DNA of 64,000 bases. Origin: an uncultured Celeribacter sp. Lineage in GTDB: Bacteria > Pseudomonadota > Alphaproteobacteria > Rhodobacterales > Rhodobacteraceae. Location of the stretch: NCBI RefSeq assembly GCF_963676475.1, contig NZ_OY781106.1, positions 1,426,001 to 1,490,000 on the forward strand, given 5' to 3'. The notes under the pieces are model-generated. The model saw only the letters and a list, made by a program, of their open reading frames with translations. It had not been told where the DNA came from and did not search any database. The translations under genes and the position numbers were made by a program. Positions 35,222-42,747 of this stretch are shown here, one piece after another (position 1 is the stretch's first letter; each line of letters starts with the position of its first letter).

Positions 35222-35500
35222 TCAGGTCCAGTGAATCTGTGCCCCGCCCGGCAGGGCCTGACGTGCACGCATAGGTTCATGGAGATCGAGGCCCGTGGCC
35301 TGACAACAGGCCTTAACCCATTCATCATCCATGGTCACGAAATCGAGAACGGCGCTCAGGATCTCGGTCTCCGAGGCGCGCACCCTTAGTTCCTGCGCCG
35401 TCACACCGCTAGACCCCAGAAAAACAGGGAAAATTTCCTCTTCTGCGGCAAGCCAGCCCAGAACTTTCAGGCCAATCAGCTCGGCGGATTCTTGCTGCAT
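35222..35500 (-). CDS. DUF3572 family protein
   Basis: This 92-residue protein starts MQQESAELIGLKVLGWLAAEEE and contains FLGSSGVTAQELR and VLDFVTMDDEWVKACC, matching DUF3572, a short helical family restricted mainly to alphaproteobacteria and typically divergent from pleD, as here. Its role is unknown. Codons upstream to 35734 do not resemble the family and run into the pleD leader, so ATG 35500 is used. A DnaA-box match begins 2 nt upstream of the start codon. Confidence 0.88.
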   Translation of the reverse strand: MQQESAELIGLKVLGWLAAEEEIFPVFLGSSGVTAQELRVRASETEILSAVLDFVTMDDEWVKACCQATGLDLHEPMRARQALPGGAQIHWT

Positions 35501-35501
35501 C

Positions 35502-35510
35502 TGTGGATAA
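35502..35510 (-). promoter_or_regulatory. Perfect DnaA box in the DUF3572/pleD intergenic region
   Basis: TGTGGATAA, the complement of TTATCCACA, lies directly before the DUF3572 start codon and 163 bp from the pleD start, in a divergent intergenic region. One of three exact matches in this window. Confidence 0.4.
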
Positions 35511-35672
35511 CCTCGGGTGTTTGGAAACGGTTTCTTAACCTTTCTGATCGAAATTATTAACCAGACGCAACACAAGAAATATAACAGATCGCAACAAAAG
35601 CAGTTGCAACAGAGGTTTGGCAAGACGGGTCGCAAGACCCCGCTCGCCGCATGCAGAGGACGCGCAACGAAT

Positions 35673-37049
35673 ATGGCAGGCAGGATTCTCATCGCTGACA
35701 ATGTGCCGACCAATCGGATCATTCTGAAGGTCAAGCTGTCTTCGGCCTTCTACGATGTGACGCAGGCCCGCACCGGAGCAGACGCGCTCGACATCGCGCA
35801 TGCAACCCGCCCCAACCTCATCATTCTCGACGGCGATCTCGGCGATATGACCGGCTATGACGCCTGCGCCGCGCTCAAGGCCGATCCGGCCACCGCGCAT
35901 ATTCCCGTCGCCATCATCACGCCTGCGCAAAAGCCCGAGGCAAAAATTGCCGCACTCAAGGCCGGCGCCGATGAGTTCCTGTCGAAACCGCTCGATGAGT
36001 TGACCCTGACCGCGCGGGTCCGTGCCCTCATGCGCGCCTCCGCCACCTCCGAGGAGCTGCGCCGCCGCAATGAGACCGCGCATGCCCTGGGCTTTTCCGA
36101 GGCCGCGAGCCATTACGCGAGCCCCGGCAAGATCGCCCTCATCGGTTCGACCTCCGAAGAGGCGATGACCTGGCGTGCGGGTCTCAAGGGGATGGTGCAT
36201 GACGAAATTACCATTGAGCGCGCCGATCACCTTTTGGAATCGATCTATCATGGCAAGGTGGCGGATCTCTACGTCATTTCCGCCCAGGCGGGTGGCTCGA
36301 TCGAGGGGCTGCGCCTGATCTCAGATCTGCGTGCGCGCGAGGCGACGCGAGGCGCCGGAATCGTCGTCGTGCATGGTCCGCAAGACCGTCGCGAAGCCCT
36401 CATGGCGCTGGATCTGGGTGCCAATGACCTGATCACCCGCGGTGCCGACCCGGAAGAAATGGCCCTGCGCATGCGCACCCAGATGCGGCGCAAGAAAGAG
36501 GCCGATCTGTTGAGGATGACGCTCGATGAGGGGCTGCGTCTGGCCACGCGTGACAAGCTCACCGGCCTTTACAATCGCCATTACGCCATGCCGCATCTGG
36601 AAAAACTCGCCCGTGACGCACGCGACAATCATCAACATTTCGCCGTGATGCTTCTGGACATCGACAAGTTCAAATCGGTCAACGACACCTATGGTCATGC
36701 CACCGGCGACGCGGTGCTGATCGACGTGGCGAAACGGTTGAGCGACAGCCTGCGCAGCATGGATTTGCTGGCCCGCTTCGGTGGTGAGGAGTTTCTGGTC
36801 TGCATGCCGATGACGACGCTGATGGAAGCCCGCGCTGTGGCAGAACGTCTGCGGGCCGCGATCTGTGCCCGCCCGTCCGCGATGGCGCCCGATGGAACGC
36901 CTGTGACGGTCTCCGCCTCCATCGGTCTGGCCATGGGCGGCGCGGAGGCGCATGACATAGGCACGCTTCTGGAGATCGCCGACCGCGCCCTTTATGCCGC
37001 CAAGGCGGAAGGCCGCAATCAGGTGACATTGGGCTCTCACGCCGCCTGA
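35673..37049 (+). CDS. pleD: PleD-type response regulator diguanylate cyclase (REC-REC-GGDEF)
   Basis: This 458-residue protein is the length of Caulobacter PleD and has the same order. The first receiver domain (RILIADNVPTNRI, phosphoacceptor D53 in ILDGDLGDMTG, FLSKPLDELTL) is followed by a degenerate second receiver (about 155-290) and a GGDEF domain with DIDKFKSVNDTYGH and active site GGEEF at 370-374. An RxxD inhibitory site (RSMD) lies five residues before it. It produces c-di-GMP on phosphorylation. ATG 35673 has AGAGGA 12 nt upstream; earlier ATG 35517 is basic low-complexity sequence. Confidence 0.95.
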   Translation: MAGRILIADNVPTNRIILKVKLSSAFYDVTQARTGADALDIAHATRPNLIILDGDLGDMTGYDACAALKADPATAHIPVAIITPAQKPEAKIAALKAGADEFLSKPLDELTLTARVRALMRASATSEELRRRNETAHALGFSEAASHYASPGKIALIGSTSEEAMTWRAGLKGMVHDEITIERADHLLESIYHGKVADLYVISAQAGGSIEGLRLISDLRAREATRGAGIVVVHGPQDRREALMALDLGANDLITRGADPEEMALRMRTQMRRKKEADLLRMTLDEGLRLATRDKLTGLYNRHYAMPHLEKLARDARDNHQHFAVMLLDIDKFKSVNDTYGHATGDAVLIDVAKRLSDSLRSMDLLARFGGEEFLVCMPMTTLMEARAVAERLRAAICARPSAMAPDGTPVTVSASIGLAMGGAEAHDIGTLLEIADRALYAAKAEGRNQVTLGSHAA

Positions 37050-37080
37050 ATTGCCCCATCACGACACTCGAAACAAAACA

Positions 37081-37105
37081 AAAACGCCCGACATTCGGGC
37101 GTTTT
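37081..37105. terminator. Bidirectional terminator between pleD and the metal-sensor gene
   Basis: A perfect 10-bp stem (AAAACGCCCG / CGGGCGTTTT) with a 5-nt loop, T-rich on both strands. It lies between the convergent pleD stop (37049) and the metal-sensor stop (37129). Confidence 0.93.
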
Positions 37106-37128
37106 CTGTCTCCTGTTGAGTCTTTCAC

Positions 37129-37704
37129 TCAGTTCTTGCCATCGCCATGACCTTGGCGCGGCGGACCGTCCATATGATCCCCCCGCATCCCCGGACGCTG
37201 CGGCGGGCGTTTGAGCGCCTCGACCAGCCGATCTGCATAGGCCATGCGCTCCTCGGCACTCATCGCTTCGATCTGATCGACCACGAGGCGCGCGCCGATC
37301 TCTTGCCGCTCAGAGAAATTCTTTTGCTGACGCAGCAGCAACTCCTCAAAGGCCGCCGCATCGAAGGGCTCGGCCTTGAGCGTCATCACCATGGTTTCGA
37401 ACATCTCACGCACCTGCGCGCGGGCCGCACGAGGGTCCCCCGCCGACCGAGAAAACGCCCGTCCCAAGTCTCGGCGTTCCTGCGTGTCAAAGGCGCCGAC
37501 GAAAGGCCCGAACCCGAAATCCCGCGTCTGAAGCGCCTTGGCCCGATCCATGCCCGCATCCCAGCGCAACAGCGCGCCGCCGACGATGCCCAGCACCGCG
37601 ATGTTCAGCGCCAGTGAGGCCACAAGCACGATCCGGCTCCAACGGATGCCCTTTTTCTGGGTGGCATCACCGGACGGGCCGGGTTCTGTCATCTTATCGC
37701 TCAT
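37129..37704 (-). CDS. Periplasmic heavy-metal sensor-like protein (Metal_resist/CnrX family)
   Basis: This 191-residue protein has one N-terminal transmembrane helix (about residues 25-46, IVLVASLALNIAVLGIVGGALL). A periplasmic all-helical domain follows with DLGRAFSRSAGDPRAARAQVREMFETMVM and QQKNFSERQEIGARLVVDQIEAMSAEERMAYADRL, typical of CnrX/Metal_resist proteins. The tail is rich in His, Gly and Pro (GMRGDHMDGPPRQGHGDGKN), a possible metal site. It is the last gene after an ECF sigma factor and a membrane anti-sigma-like protein, so it may sense metal or envelope stress for that sigma. Confidence 0.85.
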   Translation of the reverse strand: MSDKMTEPGPSGDATQKKGIRWSRIVLVASLALNIAVLGIVGGALLRWDAGMDRAKALQTRDFGFGPFVGAFDTQERRDLGRAFSRSAGDPRAARAQVREMFETMVMTLKAEPFDAAAFEELLLRQQKNFSERQEIGARLVVDQIEAMSAEERMAYADRLVEALKRPPQRPGMRGDHMDGPPRQGHGDGKN

Positions 37705-37707
37705 GGA

Positions 37708-38163
37708 TCACCCCTCTGACGCCAGATCGTAAAAGCTCGGCACCAGATCGTCGAGCGCATATCCGCTCTCGCCAGTCGCATAGCTTGTGGTTTCATAAAT
37801 CATCGCACCGTCTGCATATCCGTCTGTATATCCGCCGGTTGCGAGCGTCGTGACGGTCATCGGCGCGCCGAGCCCGATCGCCAGCCCCGCGACACCAGCC
37901 GTCGCCAGACCCGCAACCGCGCGCCAGCCGCCAAGGGCCGCAACCATGGCCGCCACGATAGGATGGCGCTGTTTCGGGCGTAGTGCTTGGATCCGGGCAG
38001 CCTCTTCGGCCTCTCGGGTCGCGATCATGCCTTCGGCATCGGCCAGAACCCGCGCCATGAGATTTCCCGAGGGCTGAGGCGCCGCCTCCCGCGCCTCGGC
38101 AAAGAGCGCGTCCAGTGAGCTGTCTGTCAGCTCTTTCGTCCGTTTGTCGTTACGATCCGTCAT
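37708..38163 (-). CDS. Putative membrane anti-sigma factor for the adjacent ECF sigma
   Basis: This 151-residue protein has a cytoplasmic N-terminus (MTDRNDKRTKELTDSSLDALFAEAREAAPQPS) like the short helical part of anti-sigma factors. One transmembrane helix follows (about residues 91-107, AVAGLATAGVAGLAIGL) and a periplasmic tail rich in Tyr, Gly and Asp. No zinc motif is present. ATG 38163 overlaps the sigma stop by 14 nt and the metal-sensor gene begins 3 nt after its stop. The family is common behind ECF sigma genes in Rhodobacteraceae, sometimes misnamed dihydroorotate dehydrogenase. The anti-sigma role is inferred from position and topology. Confidence 0.75.
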   Translation of the reverse strand: MTDRNDKRTKELTDSSLDALFAEAREAAPQPSGNLMARVLADAEGMIATREAEEAARIQALRPKQRHPIVAAMVAALGGWRAVAGLATAGVAGLAIGLGAPMTVTTLATGGYTDGYADGAMIYETTSYATGESGYALDDLVPSFYDLASEG

Positions 38164-38740
38164 TTTCGAACCCCAATATCTCGCGCTGAGAGGCCAGAGC
38201 CTTGGCCAGCGCACGTTTGCCTCGGGCGGTCAGGCTTTCCACCGCCTCGACGCTAATGTCCAGAACCTCGGCAATCTCGGGATTGCCCAGACCTTCGATG
38301 TGGCGCAACACCACCGCCTCGCGTTGGCGATCCGGCAAGCTGTCCAGCGCCGCCTGCAAAGCATCCACCCTCTGACGCTGCATCAACACCGCGTCCTGAG
38401 AGGGCCGTTCGTCTTCCGGCTCGGCGATCTCGTCGAGACCCTTCCCGCGTTTCTTGCGCAAACGATCCGTGCACAGGTTGGTGACCACGCGGTAGAGCCA
38501 TGTGGTGACCTTGGCCTCCCCCTGACGCCACTCCGGCGCGATCCTCCAGAGCCGGAGCATGGCCTCCTGGGCCACGTCTTCGGCCTCCGCGCGATCTTTC
38601 AGGAGCCGTGCGGAATAGCCAAGCACCTTTGGCGTCAAACGCATCGTCAGGGCGCGGGCAGCCGCCCTGTCGCCATTGCCGAAGGAAATCAGCAAAGCTT
38701 CGTCAGACACGTCATTGAGGGCGTCAAAAGGCATGGTCAT
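38150..38740 (-). CDS. ECF-family RNA polymerase sigma factor
   Basis: This protein of about 196 residues has region 2 (LTPKVLGYSARLLKDRAEAEDVAQEAMLRLWRIAP, TWLYRVVTNLCTDRLRKK) and region 4 (ALDSLPDRQREAVVLRHIEGLGNPEIAEVLDISVEAVESLTARGKRAL). It is ECF, lacking regions 1 and 3. ATG 38740 or 38734 gives a normal N-terminus; ATG 38782 would add 14 residues. Downstream overlap with a membrane protein and a metal-sensor-like protein, and an EF-hand gene upstream, suggest it responds to metal or envelope signals. No promoter consensus was identified for it. Confidence 0.9.
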   Translation of the reverse strand: MTMPFDALNDVSDEALLISFGNGDRAAARALTMRLTPKVLGYSARLLKDRAEAEDVAQEAMLRLWRIAPEWRQGEAKVTTWLYRVVTNLCTDRLRKKRGKGLDEIAEPEDERPSQDAVLMQRQRVDALQAALDSLPDRQREAVVLRHIEGLGNPEIAEVLDISVEAVESLTARGKRALAKALASQREILGFENDGS

Positions 38741-38831
38741 TACCGGGTCTGCGTATCGTAGTCTTGCAGGCAGGTCCATCACGTCCTGAGATGAGGGTCA
38801 GGGGCATGCATGCCCCCGACCGGTTTCAGGC

Positions 38832-39578
38832 TCACTTGCCGTCCGAGGCTGGCGCTTGTTGAGCCGGGGCTTGCTGACCGTACATCGGACCGTAGCCCAT
38901 GCCCTGCCCCATGCCTTGACCCATACCATGACCCTGCATTTGGCCGCGCATCTGACCCTGCATCATCATGCAGCCATCGTTCGGACCACGCTGCATCATC
39001 TGGCCGTGATATTGACCGTGGTGACCGCCCATGCGTGCGAATTTCTGACCCTGTTGCATGCGGTCTTCCATGCGGCCCATGCCCTGACGTGTCATCAGGC
39101 TCAGCTCGTCTTCGCTCACGGCGCCATCGCCATCACGATCCAAGCGGTTGAACATCGTACCCGCGCGCGGGCCTTGCATTTCCTCGGCACTCAAAAGGCC
39201 GTCACCATCCGTGTCGCGATTGTCGATCATCGAGGCCGCGCGGGCTTGCATCCGGGCCACCCGTTGCGCCTCTTGATGGGCGAACAATTCGTCCGCATCC
39301 ACCGTACCATCGCCATTGGCGTCCACTTCGGCAAAGCGCGCCGCGCGGAAGGCGTCGATTTCGTCCTGGGTGATCTTGCCGTCTTCATCGGCGTCCACCG
39401 TCGCAAAATCGAAATTCGGCCCGAACGGCGACATGCCGCCCATTTGTTGCATCTGGCCTCTCATGCCGCGCTCTTGCGGCCCCCAGCCCTGCGATCCGTA
39501 ACCTGCGGCATAGGCGCCAAAGGTGCCTCCCAAAACCGCAACAAGAGCGACAGCGGAGATCAGCGTTTTACGTTTCAT
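38832..39578 (-). CDS. Secreted EF-hand calcium-binding protein with Met/Gln/His-rich tail
   Basis: This 248-residue protein has a signal peptide (LISAVALVAVLGGTFGAYA) and four consecutive EF-hand loops: DADEDGKITQDE, DANGDGTVDADE, DTDGDGLLSAEE and DRDGDGAVSEDE, all with the acidic residue at position 12. The C-terminal 80 residues are a low-complexity Met/Gln/Gly/His tail (GQYHGQMMQRG, GMGQGMGQGMGYGPMYG) that could bind soft metals such as copper. It is preceded by AAAGAGGG and a 13-bp tandem repeat. It lies 91 nt upstream of the ECF sigma start on the same strand and may be its target or signal input. Confidence 0.88.
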   Translation of the reverse strand: MKRKTLISAVALVAVLGGTFGAYAAGYGSQGWGPQERGMRGQMQQMGGMSPFGPNFDFATVDADEDGKITQDEIDAFRAARFAEVDANGDGTVDADELFAHQEAQRVARMQARAASMIDNRDTDGDGLLSAEEMQGPRAGTMFNRLDRDGDGAVSEDELSLMTRQGMGRMEDRMQQGQKFARMGGHHGQYHGQMMQRGPNDGCMMMQGQMRGQMQGHGMGQGMGQGMGYGPMYGQQAPAQQAPASDGK

Positions 39579-39592
39579 GGTATTCCCTCTTT

Positions 39593-39618
39593 CAGGTCTG
39601 TTTGGCAGGTCTGTTTGG
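39593..39618. repeat. Perfect 13-bp tandem duplication in the EF-hand gene leader
   Basis: CAGGTCTGTTTGG is repeated twice without spacer (39593-39605, 39606-39618), just upstream of the ribosome site of the EF-hand gene. It could be a regulator half-site pair or replication slippage. Confidence 0.7.
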
Positions 39619-39869
39619 AACAGGCGGTCCGTGTCCGCTCCTCTGCACTTTCGATGATCTGTAAACGCGCCAGGTCGGGGGTTCCGTCGGGCTCTTGCAA
39701 AAAAATCCCTTCACAGAGCCGTGATCCTTGGCCATGGTGGCGAGAGGAGGAGGAGACGCCTGACCGGGCGGGCTGCTGCGCGACATCGCGCCGCAAGGAC
39801 AATTTGCGCCCCATACAAAGAGCATAAATCGTATTACGCCATCTCCCGCACGAAAGAGGCGCACCGCAC

Positions 39870-40301
39870 ATGACAGAGACACAGACACATTCGCCAAACG
39901 AGACAGCCACCCGGCTCAGCACGCCCGAGGACGGGGAGCGCGAGCTGCGCCCGGCCTTACTGCGCGGCTGGAAACGTCGCTGCCCGGCCTGTGGCGGGGG
40001 ACCGATGCTCAAAAGCTATCTCAAGGTGCGTGACGCCTGTCCGGTCTGCGGCGAGGACCTGCATCACCACCGCGCGGATGACGGCCCGGCCTATCTGACC
40101 ATTCTGATCGTCGGTCATCTGATGGCGCCACTCTTGGGCTGGGTCTTCATCGAATTCCGCCCCGATCCTCTGACGCTCATTGCGATTTTTGCGACCGGAA
40201 CGGTCCTGCTGTCGCTTTATTTGTTGCCACGGTTCAAAGGCATGATCGTCGCCTTTCAATGGGCGAAACGCATGCATGGCTTTGGCGGCGACGAGACTTA
40301 A
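39870..40301 (+). CDS. DUF983 family membrane protein
   Basis: This 143-residue protein has a rubredoxin-like zinc ribbon near the N-terminus (RCPACGGGPM ... DACPVCGEDL, residues 36-62), then a DDGPAYLTILIVGHLMAPLLGW transmembrane segment and a second helix (LTLIAIFATGTVLLSLYLL). This is the DUF983 pattern, a small zinc-ribbon membrane family of unknown function, widespread in alphaproteobacteria. It stands alone. The 291-bp gap before it carries only the EF-hand leader region and no recognisable gene. Confidence 0.87.
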   Translation: MTETQTHSPNETATRLSTPEDGERELRPALLRGWKRRCPACGGGPMLKSYLKVRDACPVCGEDLHHHRADDGPAYLTILIVGHLMAPLLGWVFIEFRPDPLTLIAIFATGTVLLSLYLLPRFKGMIVAFQWAKRMHGFGGDET

Positions 40302-40310
40302 GGACGCCGG

Positions 40311-40775
40311 CTAAAGCCGTTTTTCGTAATGAATCCGGGCGTATCCATCGCTTTCGCCGCGATGGGTCTCGGTGTAGCCAAGTTTGGGATAGAGCCTCTG
40401 AGGCGCCACCATCACCGCATTGGTATAGACCCGCATCACCGCCGCGCCCTCTCGTCGCGCCCGGGCTTCGGCCTCCAAGATCAGCCGCATGGCGAGGCCT
40501 CGCCCCCGCGCCGCCTCAGAGACCGCCAGCACATCGAGCATGACGCTGCCATCGTCCTCAGGGTAGGTGTAGATCACGCCGAGGATCTGCGCACCGGACA
40601 CCGCCACACGCACCCGCCCCGTCTCGATCAGCGGTGCATAATCATAGAGCGCGGGCGCGGGAGGTTTGCCGATCAGCGGCGTGTATTGCGCGAAGGCCGC
40701 CCCCACCAGATCAGTGAGCGCAGCGGCGTCCGTGCCCTCGGCCCGGCGCAAGAGGATGTCCACATCTTCCGTCAT
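40311..40775 (-). CDS. GNAT-family N-acetyltransferase
   Basis: This 154-residue protein has the GNAT acetyl-CoA loop VSEAARGRGLAMRLILEAEARARREG (about residues 84-109, R/Q-x2-G-x-G/A motif) after a MLDVLAV beta strand. It ends with YPKLGYTETHRGESDGYARIHYEKRL, the usual motif B region. The substrate is unknown. ATG 40775 is preferred (GGATGAG upstream); ATG 40787 is possible. It is convergent with DUF983 with a 9-nt gap. Confidence 0.85.
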   Translation of the reverse strand: MTEDVDILLRRAEGTDAAALTDLVGAAFAQYTPLIGKPPAPALYDYAPLIETGRVRVAVSGAQILGVIYTYPEDDGSVMLDVLAVSEAARGRGLAMRLILEAEARARREGAAVMRVYTNAVMVAPQRLYPKLGYTETHRGESDGYARIHYEKRL

Positions 40776-40945
40776 ACGCGCACTCATCCATGCGCGCGGG
40801 CCCGTGACAAGACCAGAGCATGGGGCCAGTGCTGCACAAATATAGGGCCTGCAATGGCCCTGTGCGGGTCTCATCCGCGACAGCCGATTGACAGTCGAGG
40901 CTTCGGGTTTTCAAATCAGCGCAATCCCAATCGAAAGACTTCCAA

Positions 40946-41890
40946 ATGACCGATTTTCCGCTGCTCGATCTTTCCGCCTTCCAATCCGCCGATGCCGAAG
41001 GGCGCGCCCAGATCGGCGCCGAGGTGGATCGCATCTGTCGCGAAACCGGCTTTCTCGCCGTCACCGGGCACGGCGTGCCGCAAGAGGTGATCGACGCGCT
41101 TTGGTCGCAGGCCCGCGCCTTTTTCGAGCAATCCCCCGAGGCAAAACACGCCGTCGCCCCGCCTCCCGGCGGTCCCTATGGCTATCTCGGCCCGGGCACC
41201 GAGGCGCTTGCGAAATCGCGCGGCGAGGACACGCCGCCCGATCTCAAGGAAAGCTTCAACGGTGGCCCCGCCGCCATCCCGCCGGGCGAGACCGACCCGG
41301 ACGCCCTAGCCTTTTGCTATGCGCCCACGCCCTTCCCGGCCCTGCCCGGTTTCAAGGCCGCCTGGCGCGGCTATTACGCCGAGATGGAGGCCCTGGCCGC
41401 CCGGATCATGGAGGTCTTTGCCGTCGCTTTGAACCTGCCCGCCGATCATTTCGCGCCTTACATCACCACGCCGATCTCTGGCATGCGGGCGCTCAATTAC
41501 CCGGCACAAGACAAGGCGCCCGAGGAGAAACAGCTCCGTGCCGGCGCCCATACCGACTATGGCTCGCTGACGATCCTTTTGCCCGAACCCGGCTCCGAGG
41601 GGTTGGAGATTTTGACGCCCGAACAGGAGTGGAAAGCCGTGCCGCCGATTGACGGTGCCTTTGTGATCAACATTGGCGATCTCATGACGCTCTGGACCGG
41701 TGGGCGCTGGACCTCGACGCTCCACCGCGTTGTCACGCCGCCCAATTGGGCCACCCGTCGGCGCATGTCGATTGCCTATTTCCATCAGCCAAACTGGCAT
41801 GCGGAGGTCAAACCTCTGTCGGGACCGGCCTCAGAGACGGTGACCTCCGGGCCTTATCTGATGAGCAAATTCGCCGCCGCCAACGGCTAA
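40946..41890 (+). CDS. 2-oxoglutarate/Fe(II)-dependent oxygenase, isopenicillin N synthase-like
   Basis: This 314-residue protein has the N-terminal non-haem dioxygenase cap (FPLLDLSAFQSA, ETGFLAVTGHGVP) and the double-stranded beta-helix core. The iron ligands are H-x-D in GAHTDYGSLTIL (about residues 197-208) and the distal His in TSTLHRVVTP, with R-x-S in RRRMSIAYF for 2-oxoglutarate. It belongs to the plant-type/isopenicillin-N-synthase-like family with many substrates; the actual one is unknown. It is the gene just upstream of the preQ1 riboswitch and queC, but 82 bp apart and probably separate. Confidence 0.9.
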   Translation: MTDFPLLDLSAFQSADAEGRAQIGAEVDRICRETGFLAVTGHGVPQEVIDALWSQARAFFEQSPEAKHAVAPPPGGPYGYLGPGTEALAKSRGEDTPPDLKESFNGGPAAIPPGETDPDALAFCYAPTPFPALPGFKAAWRGYYAEMEALAARIMEVFAVALNLPADHFAPYITTPISGMRALNYPAQDKAPEEKQLRAGAHTDYGSLTILLPEPGSEGLEILTPEQEWKAVPPIDGAFVINIGDLMTLWTGGRWTSTLHRVVTPPNWATRRRMSIAYFHQPNWHAEVKPLSGPASETVTSGPYLMSKFAAANG

Positions 41891-41930
41891 GCGCCTTGCG
41901 CGCAAGCGCCTCAACACGCACAACAGGACC

Positions 41931-41964
41931 ACCGGTCGCAGCCTACCCGGTTACAAAACAAGGA
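41931..41964 (+). ncRNA. preQ1-I riboswitch controlling queC
   Basis: A compact H-type pseudoknot: P1 arms ACCGG (41931-41935) and CCGGT (41947-41951), loop beginning TCGCAG, then A-rich tail ACAAAACAAGGA (41953-41964). Loop and tail match the crystallised Thermoanaerobacter tengcongensis preQ1 riboswitch (GGUCGCAG and ACAAAACAAGG). The candidate ligand-binding cytosine is C41946. The tail contains the queC ribosome site AAGGA, 8 nt before the ATG, so preQ1 should block translation. Confidence 0.88.
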
Positions 41965-41972
41965 CCAAACCC

Positions 41973-42665
41973 ATGAAAACCCTCGTCATCTGCTCCGGCG
42001 GATTGGATTCCGTGTCGCTCGCCTATGTGCTGGCCGCCTCTGGCAGTCTGTCGCGTCTGGTCTCTTTCGATTACGGCCAGCGTCATGCCAAGGAATTGGA
42101 GTTCGCGGCGCTTGCCGCCGAACGCCTGAATGTCCCACATCAGATCATCGACATGCGCAGGATCGGGGCGGCACTCACAGGCTCGGCGCTCACCGATGAC
42201 ATCGACGTGCCGGACGGGCATTACGCCGAGGAGACGATGAAGATCACCGTCGTGCCCAATCGCAATGCCATCATGTTGAGTATCGCTTTCGGGATTGCCG
42301 CCGCCGCAGGGGATGAGGCGGTCGCCACCGCCGTGCATGGCGGCGATCATTTCATCTACCCGGACTGTCGACCCGCCTTCACCGAGGCCTTCGAGACGAT
42401 GCAAAGGGCCGCGCTCGACGGCTATGCCGACATCCGGCTCTCGACGCCCTTCGTGCATCAAAGCAAGGCCGACATCGTCACCGCAGGCGCCGCCGCCGGA
42501 ACGCCCTTTGCCGACACATGGTCCTGCTACAAAGGCGGCACGCAGCACTGCGGGCGCTGTGGCACCTGTGTCGAGCGGCGCGAGGCGTTTCACCTTGCGG
42601 GCGTTCAGGACCCGACCGAGTACGATGACCCTGAGTTCTGGAAAGCGGCGATTTCACGCGCTTAA
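41973..42665 (+). CDS. queC: 7-cyano-7-deazaguanine synthase
   Basis: This 230-residue protein is QueC, which converts 7-carboxy-7-deazaguanine to preQ0 using ATP and ammonia in queuosine synthesis. It has the PP-loop LVICSGGLDSVSLAY (residues 4-18), NRNAIMLSIAFGIAAA, the HGGDHFIYPDCRP block, and a C-terminal zinc site with four cysteines (CYKGGTQHCGRCGTC). Length is normal. Translation is likely repressed by preQ1 through the riboswitch whose tail is its ribosome site. A terminator separates it from ppk2. Confidence 0.97.
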   Translation: MKTLVICSGGLDSVSLAYVLAASGSLSRLVSFDYGQRHAKELEFAALAAERLNVPHQIIDMRRIGAALTGSALTDDIDVPDGHYAEETMKITVVPNRNAIMLSIAFGIAAAAGDEAVATAVHGGDHFIYPDCRPAFTEAFETMQRAALDGYADIRLSTPFVHQSKADIVTAGAAAGTPFADTWSCYKGGTQHCGRCGTCVERREAFHLAGVQDPTEYDDPEFWKAAISRA

Positions 42666-42681
42666 AACGCCAAAAGCAAAA

Positions 42682-42705
42682 GCCCCGCCTCTTTCGAGAC
42701 GGGGC
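42682..42705. terminator. Terminator hairpin between queC and ppk2
   Basis: A 10-bp stem with one mismatch (GCCCCGCCTC / GAGACGGGGC) and a 4-nt TTTC loop, between the convergent queC and ppk2 stops. Flanking AAAA and CCTT make it usable in both directions, more clearly for the minus strand. Confidence 0.78.
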
Positions 42706-42747
42706 CTTCCCACCGATCCTCAAAGCCCCCCACGGGCGCGGATCACC

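Noticed and set aside
35526..35560. Two TTAACC half-sites before pleD resembling CtrA sites
   Set aside because: Spacing between the TTAA halves is 18 nt instead of the 7 nt of a CtrA full site.
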